DNA of 17,648 nucleotides. It comes from Solirubrobacter sp044865965. GTDB lineage: Bacteria > Actinomycetota > Thermoleophilia > Solirubrobacterales > Solirubrobacteraceae. Numbering within the stretch: the stretch's first letter is position 1; each line of letters starts with the position of its first letter. This document shows positions 13,764-17,648 of this stretch, piece by piece. Made by a program: the position numbers and the translations under genes. The stretch is taken from NCBI GenBank assembly GCA_044865965.1, contig JBIOTP010000245.1:1-17648 (forward strand), written 5' to 3'. The notes under the pieces were generated by a model. The model ran no database searches. It saw only the letters and a list, made by a program, of their open reading frames with translations, and was not told where the DNA came from.

Positions 13764-14674
13764 GCGTCGTTCCAGACGACCGGCCCGGCCGTCAGCACGT
13801 GCGAGCCGAGCGGGCGGCCGAGCACCTCCTGCACGGCGCGCGCGGCCTCCAGCAGCCCCTCGAGCGAGACGCCGGTGGCGATCCCCATCTCGTGCAGCAT
13901 CGAGACGAGGTCCTCGGTCGCGATGTTGCCGGTGGCGCCCTTGGGCACGGGGCAGCCGCCGAGCTCGCCGAAGCTCGACTCGAACGAGCGCACGCCGGCG
14001 TCGAGCGCGGCGAGCACGTTCGCCAGCCCCTGCCCGCGCGTGTTGTGGAAGTGGGCCGTGAGCTCGACGTCGTCCCCCAGCGCGTCGCGCGCCGCGGGGA
14101 AGAACTCGCGGACCTGGGCCGGGTTGGCCATCCCGGTGGTGTCGCCGAAGCCGATCTCCTGCGCGCCCGCGTCGCGCAGCGCGCGGGCGATGGCGAACAC
14201 GCGCTCCGGCGGGACGTGGCCCTCGTAGGGGCAGCCGAACGCGACCGAGATCACGCCCTCGCAGCGCAGCCCCTCCTCCCGCGCGCGAGCGAGCACGCGC
14301 TCCAGCCCGCGCAGGCTCTCCTCGATCGAGCGGTTGACGTTCTTGCGATTGTGGGTCTCCGACGCCGACACGAAGACGTTGACCTCCTGGAAGCGGTCGC
14401 GCCGCTGGAGCGCGTTGTCCAGGCCGCGCTCGTTGGGGATCAGCACCGACAGCGCGACGTCGCCGGGCACGCTCAGGCGGTCGAGCACCTCGGCGCCGTC
14501 CGCGAGCTGCGGGATCACGTCCGCGCGCACGAAGCTCGTGGCCTCGATGCGCTTCAGCCCGGCGGCGACCAGGAGCTCGATCAGCCGCACCTTCTCCTCG
14601 GTCGGGACGACCTCGGGCTCGTTCTGGAACCCGTCGCGCGGGCCGACCTCGCGGATCAGCACCGCCTCGCTCAT
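13760..14674 (-). CDS. Hydroxymethylglutaryl-CoA lyase-family enzyme
   Basis: This 304-residue enzyme belongs to the HMG-CoA lyase/DRE-TIM metallolyase family. HMG-CoA lyase splits HMG-CoA into acetyl-CoA and acetoacetate, the last step of leucine breakdown. REVGPRDGFQNEP (8-20) carries the catalytic Arg and metal-binding Asp (R13, D14). AHFHNTRGQGLANV (207-220) gives the metal-binding histidines H208 and H210. LGGCPVPKGATGNIATED (238-255) contains the family's active-site Cys (C241), Asn (N250) and Glu (E254). All key residues are therefore present and the length is typical. The ATG at 14674 overlaps the SDR stop (ATGA). A related lyase acting on another hydroxyacyl-CoA is possible, because the SDR partner suggests a pathway other than leucine. 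Family confidence is high; exact substrate confidence is moderate. Confidence 0.92.
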   Translation of the reverse strand: MSEAVLIREVGPRDGFQNEPEVVPTEEKVRLIELLVAAGLKRIEATSFVRADVIPQLADGAEVLDRLSVPGDVALSVLIPNERGLDNALQRRDRFQEVNVFVSASETHNRKNVNRSIEESLRGLERVLARAREEGLRCEGVISVAFGCPYEGHVPPERVFAIARALRDAGAQEIGFGDTTGMANPAQVREFFPAARDALGDDVELTAHFHNTRGQGLANVLAALDAGVRSFESSFGELGGCPVPKGATGNIATEDLVSMLHEMGIATGVSLEGLLEAARAVQEVLGRPLGSHVLTAGPVVWNDA

Positions 14675-15405
14675 GCCATCGAGAGCCCGCCGGACACGTT
14701 CACGGTCTGTCCCGTCACGTACGACGCGTCGGGGCTCGCGAGGAACGCGATCGTGGCCGCCACCTCCTCCGGGCCGCCGATCCGGCGCAGCGCCGTCGCG
14801 TCGATCATCGCCTGGCGCAGCCGTGCGCCGAGCTCGCCGTAGCGCTCCGGCGCGGCGTTGAGCAGCGGCGTGTCGATCGGCCCCGGCGCCACCGCGTTGA
14901 CGCGCACGCCGTAGCGGGCCGCCTCGCGCGCGATCGCGCGCGTGAAGCCGATCACGCCCGCCTTCGCGGCCGAGTACACGGCCGAGCCCTGCGAGCCGAC
15001 CCGGCCGGCCTCCGAGGCCACGTTGACGATCGCGCCGCCGCCGCGCTCCTGCATCCCCGGCAGGACCGCGTGCGTGACCGCGATCGTGCCGCGCAGGTTG
15101 ACGCCCAGCACGAAGTCCCACAGCGCCTCGTCGGTGTTCACGAAGAACGCGAAGCGGTCGGTGCCGGCGTTGTTGACGAGGATGTCCAGCGGCAGCTCCG
15201 CCGCCCCGGCGCGGACCGCCGCGGCATCGGCCACGTCCATCTCGATCGCGTCGCCGTCGATCTCGGCCGCGACGGCGCGGGCGCCGTCGAGGTTCAGGTC
15301 GGCGAGGGTGACGTGCGCCCCCTCGGCCGCCAGCCGCCGGGCGGTCGCCGCGCCGATGCCGGACGCGCCGCCGGTCACCAGCGCTGTGAGCCCCTCGAGC
15401 CGCAT
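14671..15405 (-). CDS. Short-chain dehydrogenase/reductase (possibly hydroxyacyl-CoA dehydrogenase)
   Basis: This 244-residue classical SDR uses NAD(P)H to interconvert an alcohol and a ketone. TGGASGIG (11-18) is the nucleotide-binding loop, and an Asp after the second strand (D36 in TLADLN) suggests NAD(H). NNAG (78-81) and the catalytic tetrad N103, S131, Y144 and K148 (YSAAK) are complete, and NAVAPGPIDTPLL (170-182) is typical. The stretch TDEALWDFVLGVNLRG (91-106) reminds me of BadH-type 2-hydroxycyclohexanecarboxyl-CoA dehydrogenases, but FabG-like enzymes look similar, so the substrate is uncertain. The gene overlaps the HMG-CoA lyase-family gene by 4 bp and probably acts in the same acyl-CoA pathway. 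TATCCT lies 9 nt before the ATG, pointing to a leaderless message. It diverges from cofD. Confidence 0.9.
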   Translation of the reverse strand: MRLEGLTALVTGGASGIGAATARRLAAEGAHVTLADLNLDGARAVAAEIDGDAIEMDVADAAAVRAGAAELPLDILVNNAGTDRFAFFVNTDEALWDFVLGVNLRGTIAVTHAVLPGMQERGGGAIVNVASEAGRVGSQGSAVYSAAKAGVIGFTRAIAREAARYGVRVNAVAPGPIDTPLLNAAPERYGELGARLRQAMIDATALRRIGGPEEVAATIAFLASPDASYVTGQTVNVSGGLSMA

Positions 15406-15414
15406 GGGGCCCTG

Positions 15415-15420
15415 AGGATA
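15415..15420 (-). promoter_or_regulatory. Candidate -10 box (TATCCT) for the SDR gene
   Basis: Minus-strand TATCCT fits TANNNT and ends 9 nt before the ATG at 15405. It probably drives the SDR > HMG-CoA lyase-family > murB run. A short inverted repeat, AGTGG-tg-CCACT (15420-15431), touches it and sits between the two divergent start regions, where a repressor could act on both. Inferred. Confidence 0.42.
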
Positions 15421-15431
15421 GTGGTGCCACT

Positions 15432-15439
15432 TATATAGG
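15432..15439 (+). promoter_or_regulatory. AT-rich -10 region (TATATAGG) for cofD
   Basis: The run ttatatagg is the most AT-rich spot in this part of the window. Taking TATAGG (15434-15439) as the -10 box puts the transcript start close to the GTG at 15449, 9 nt further on, the same spacing as at the SDR and membrane protein genes. Inferred. Confidence 0.45.
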
Positions 15440-15448
15440 GTGCGTCCG

Positions 15449-16345
15449 GTGACGGTGGTCGTGCTCGCCGGGGGCACCGGCGGCGCCAAGCTCGCACGAG
15501 GGCTGCTGGACGAGCTCGGGCCGGAGCTCGTCGTGATCGCCAACACGGGTGACGATCTCGAGATCCACGGCGCCCTCGTGTGCCCCGATCCGGACCTCGT
15601 CACGTTCTGGCTCGCCGACGCCGTCGACGAGCGCGGCTGGGGGCTCGCGGGCGACACGTTCGCGGTGATGGAGCAGCTGCGGAGACTCGGCGAGGACGTG
15701 TGGTTCAACCTCGGCGACCGCGACCTGGCGATCTCGCTGCACCGGGCCCGGCGGATCGCGGACGGGGCGCGCCTGACGGACGCGATCGACGAGGTGCGGC
15801 GCGCGTTCGGCGTCCCCGCGCGGGTGCTGCCGCCCACCGACGACGGCCTGCGCACGTGGGTGCGCGCGCGCGGGCGCTGGCAGCCGCTGCAGGACTTCAT
15901 GATCCGCGAGCGCGGCGAGGGGCCGATCGAGGACGTCGAGCTCCGCGGGGCGGCGACCGCGAATCCCTCGCCCGAGGCGCTCGACGCGGTGCGCGAGGCG
16001 CGCGCGATCGTGATCGGCCCGTCGAACCCCGTGCTGTCGATCGACCCGATCCTCGCGGTGCTCGGCGACGAGGTGCGCGCCGCGCCGGCCCCGGTGGTCG
16101 CCGTGTCGCCGCTGGTGCGCGGCCGGGTGCTCAAGGGCCCGACCGCCGCCTGCCTCGAGTGGGCCGGGCGCACGCAGGACTCCGACGGGATCGCCGAGCA
16201 CTACGGCGACCTGATCGACGGGCTCGTCGCCGACCAGCGGGCGGCGGAGGTGGCCACGCTCGAGACCGACGTCGAGCTGTCCGACCCGCCGTCGCGGCGG
16301 CGCGTCGCCGCGGAGGTGCTTTCGTTCGCGGCGGCGCTTGGCTAG
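15449..16345 (+). CDS. cofD: 2-phospho-L-lactate transferase (CofD/FbiA), F420 biosynthesis
   Basis: CofD (FbiA in actinobacteria) joins the guanylyl-activated phospholactate or phosphoenolpyruvate unit to the deazaflavin Fo, giving F420-0 or its dehydro form. The protein has about 298 residues. Diagnostic motifs, numbered from the 15449 start, are VLAGGTGGAKLARGLL (5-20), IANTGDDLEIHG (30-41), FNLGDRDLAISLHRAR (86-101) and VIGPSNPVLSIDPIL (188-202). These agree with the known family: a GGTGG loop near the N-terminus, an NTGDD metal/Fo site and a GPSNP loop. I prefer the GTG at 15449 because MTVVVLAGGTGG is the normal beginning and TATAGG lies 9 nt upstream; a GTG at 15440 adds three residues. 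The stop TAG is part of a TAGGTT box before cofC. cofD, cofC and cofE are collinear, so an F420 operon is very likely. Confidence 0.95.
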   Translation: MTVVVLAGGTGGAKLARGLLDELGPELVVIANTGDDLEIHGALVCPDPDLVTFWLADAVDERGWGLAGDTFAVMEQLRRLGEDVWFNLGDRDLAISLHRARRIADGARLTDAIDEVRRAFGVPARVLPPTDDGLRTWVRARGRWQPLQDFMIRERGEGPIEDVELRGAATANPSPEALDAVREARAIVIGPSNPVLSIDPILAVLGDEVRAAPAPVVAVSPLVRGRVLKGPTAACLEWAGRTQDSDGIAEHYGDLIDGLVADQRAAEVATLETDVELSDPPSRRRVAAEVLSFAAALG

Positions 16346-16348
16346 GTT
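16343..16348 (+). promoter_or_regulatory. Candidate internal -10 box (TAGGTT) before cofC
   Basis: TAGGTT fits TANNNT, includes the TAG stop of cofD, and ends 10 nt before the cofC ATG at 16359. It might give a second, almost leaderless transcript within the F420 operon. The evidence is positional only, and it could be chance. Confidence 0.3.
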
Positions 16349-16358
16349 TGCCGCCGAG

Positions 16359-16997
16359 ATGCGCACCGTCGCGATCCTGCCCGTGAAGTCTTTCGCCCGC
16401 GCCAAGCAGCGGCTCGGCGACGCGCTCGCCGACCGCTCGGGCCTCGCGGAGGCGATGCTCGCCGACGTGCTGGCGGTGCTCGGGCGCACGCCGGGACTCG
16501 ACGAGCTGATCGTCGTCACCGCCGAGCCGCGCGCCGCCCGCGTGGCGCGTGCGGCGGCCGCGCACGTCGTCGACGACCCGGAGGAGGCCGGCCAGTCCGC
16601 GGCCGCGCGGCGCGGCGTCGCCGTCGCGCTCGACCGCGGCGCGGACCGGGTCCTGATGGTGCCTGGCGACTGCCCGGCGCTCGACCCCGGCGAGCTCGCC
16701 GCCCTGCTCGCGCGCAAGGCGGCGGTGGTGATCGTCCCAGACCGCCACGGCCAGGGCACGAACGCGCTGCTGCTGTCGCCTCCCTACGTGCTCGCCCCGG
16801 CGTTCGGGCCCGGCTCGTTCGCGCGCCATTGCGCCCGCGCGAGCACCGTGCGCGCCGGGGTGCGGGTGTGCGAGGTGCCGTCGCTCGGGCTCGACGTCGA
16901 CACGCCGGAGGACCTGGAGGCCCTGCGCGCCGCCCTCGCGGCCCGCCCGCACGACGCGCCGCGCACGCGCGCGCTGTTGGAGCCGGCGATCGCTTGA
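16359..16997 (+). CDS. cofC: 2-phospholactate/phosphoenolpyruvate guanylyltransferase (CofC/FbiD)
   Basis: CofC (FbiD in actinobacteria) activates 2-phospholactate or phosphoenolpyruvate with GTP, producing the unstable donor used by CofD. The 212-residue protein shows the family blocks in order: ILPVKSFARAKQRLGDAL (6-23), VLMVPGDCPALDP (98-110), PDRHGQGTNALLLSPP (127-142), FGPGSFARHC (149-158) and LGLDVDTPEDLEAL (177-190). The actinobacterial enzyme studied in mycobacteria uses phosphoenolpyruvate, so that substrate is likely here but not proven. The ATG at 16359 matches the usual N-terminus; a TTG at 16338 would overlap cofD by 8 bp and add seven residues without family support. Its TGA overlaps the TTG of cofE (TTGA), so translation of the two is probably coupled. 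Confidence 0.94.
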   Translation: MRTVAILPVKSFARAKQRLGDALADRSGLAEAMLADVLAVLGRTPGLDELIVVTAEPRAARVARAAAAHVVDDPEEAGQSAAARRGVAVALDRGADRVLMVPGDCPALDPGELAALLARKAAVVIVPDRHGQGTNALLLSPPYVLAPAFGPGSFARHCARASTVRAGVRVCEVPSLGLDVDTPEDLEALRAALAARPHDAPRTRALLEPAIA

Positions 16998-17648
16998 TCG
17001 AGCTCGCGGCGCTGCCCGGGCTGCCGGAGATCCGGCCGGGCGACGACCTCGGCGCGCTGCTCGCGCAGGCCGCCGAGCGGCTGCCCGGGGGGCTGCGCGC
17101 CGGCGACGTCCTCGCGGTCGCGCACAAGGTCGTGTCCAAGGCCGAGGGGCGGCTCGTGCGGCTCGACGACGTCGTGCCCGGGGCGCGCGCCCGGGCCCTG
17201 GCGGCCGAGCACGGCAAGGACCCGCGCCAAGTCGAGGTCGTGCTGTCGGAGGCGGCCGAGCTCGTGCGCGCGGACGCCGGCCGGCTGATCTGCCGCACCC
17301 GCCACGGCTTCGTCTGCGCGAACGCCGGCGTGGACGCCTCCAACGCGCCGGCCGGGGGCTGGCTCGTGCTGCTGCCCGAGGATCCCGACGCCTCCGCGCG
17401 CGTGCTGCGCGCCGCGCTCCCCGGCCGTCCCGCCGTGCTGGTCACGGACTCGTTCGGGCGCGCCTGGCGCGCCGGGCAGTGCGAGGTGGCGATCGGCTGC
17501 GCCGGCCTCGCGCCGGCGGATGACTGGCGCGGCCTGCCCGACGCGGTCGGCCGCGAGCTGCACGCGACCGTGATCGCGATCGCCGACGAGGCGGCGGCCG
17601 CCGCGGACCTCGCGCGCGCCAAGGACTCGCGCGAGCCGGCGGTCCGCA
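16994..17648 (+). CDS. cofE: Coenzyme F420-0:L-glutamate ligase (CofE/FbiB N-terminal domain), 3' truncated by window
   Basis: CofE adds L-glutamate residues to F420-0 using GTP, forming the tail of coenzyme F420. The reading frame begins at a TTG overlapping the cofC stop and stays open to the window edge (218 residues). HKVVSKAEGRLV (44-55), TRHGFVCANAGVDASN (102-117), LVTDSFGRAWRAGQCEVAIG (149-168) and AGLAPADDWRG (170-180) are all CofE signatures, including the metal-binding acidic residues. Residues 190-218 (HATVIAIADEAAAAADLARA at 190-209) match the usual end of the ligase domain. In mycobacteria the equivalent FbiB carries an extra C-terminal nitroreductase domain that reduces dehydro-F420-0; whether this one does lies beyond the window. 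The identification is strong although the gene is incomplete and starts with TTG. Confidence 0.93.
   Translation, partial: MIELAALPGLPEIRPGDDLGALLAQAAERLPGGLRAGDVLAVAHKVVSKAEGRLVRLDDVVPGARARALAAEHGKDPRQVEVVLSEAAELVRADAGRLICRTRHGFVCANAGVDASNAPAGGWLVLLPEDPDASARVLRAALPGRPAVLVTDSFGRAWRAGQCEVAIGCAGLAPADDWRGLPDAVGRELHATVIAIADEAAAAADLARAKDSREPAVR

Noticed and set aside
16516..17622. Long minus frame over cofC and cofE
   Set aside because: It is antisense to two genes with complete sets of family motifs and is Arg/Ala/Ser-rich.
1..17648. CRISPR arrays, insertion sequences, phage genes, tRNA or rRNA genes
   Set aside because: No regularly spaced repeats, transposase or integrase motifs, terminal inverted repeats with target duplications, or RNA gene signatures were seen.

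Overview
The window is very GC-rich DNA with densely packed, often overlapping genes, GTG/TTG starts and no mobile elements, tRNAs, rRNAs or CRISPR arrays. Three things point to a high-GC actinobacterium of the class Thermoleophilia (Solirubrobacter/Conexibacter-like): an F420 biosynthesis cluster (cofD-cofC-cofE), stand-alone cyclic-nucleotide-binding proteins, and secreted multi-domain proteins ending in a domain with a DRCDGT motif. This placement is inference from gene content and style.

Left part (1-5445). The window opens inside a class III nucleotide cyclase, followed at once by a small cAMP/cGMP-binding domain protein. A decayed GGDEF (diguanylate cyclase) remnant lies on the minus strand at about 1165-1479. 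Next come a biotin-dependent acyl-CoA carboxylase carboxyltransferase subunit and a ten-helix membrane protein (both minus), then a crotonase-family enoyl-CoA hydratase and a MOSC protein that carries an apparent 1-bp frameshift (both plus).

Middle (5446-12720, all minus). Five consecutive genes encode exported proteins. Three of them (6867-8399, 8396-10009, 11047-12720) are paralogues: signal peptide, N-terminal beta-sandwich-like region, Ig-like module(s), a thrombospondin-type-3-like calcium-binding stretch, and a shared C-terminal domain of about 200 residues. The other two are an NBR1-type/Ig-like protein and a 334-residue Cys-containing protein. The 11047 and 10006 genes are each preceded by the same promoter-like element. 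The 6867-8399 gene appears to start at a rare CTG codon behind a strong Shine-Dalgarno sequence.

Right part (12759-17648). A minus-strand run, SDR dehydrogenase > HMG-CoA lyase-family enzyme > MurB, is joined by 4-bp stop/start overlaps and reads toward the secreted-protein genes. Diverging from the SDR is cofD > cofC > cofE, the F420 side-chain assembly genes; cofE is cut by the window edge.

Two patterns cross gene boundaries. First, many metabolic genes have a TANNNT-type -10 box 7-10 nt before the start codon and no clear Shine-Dalgarno, which suggests leaderless transcripts; in two cases the box contains the upstream gene's TAG stop. Second, the two secreted-protein genes that have their own upstream gap lack this box and share a different element instead.
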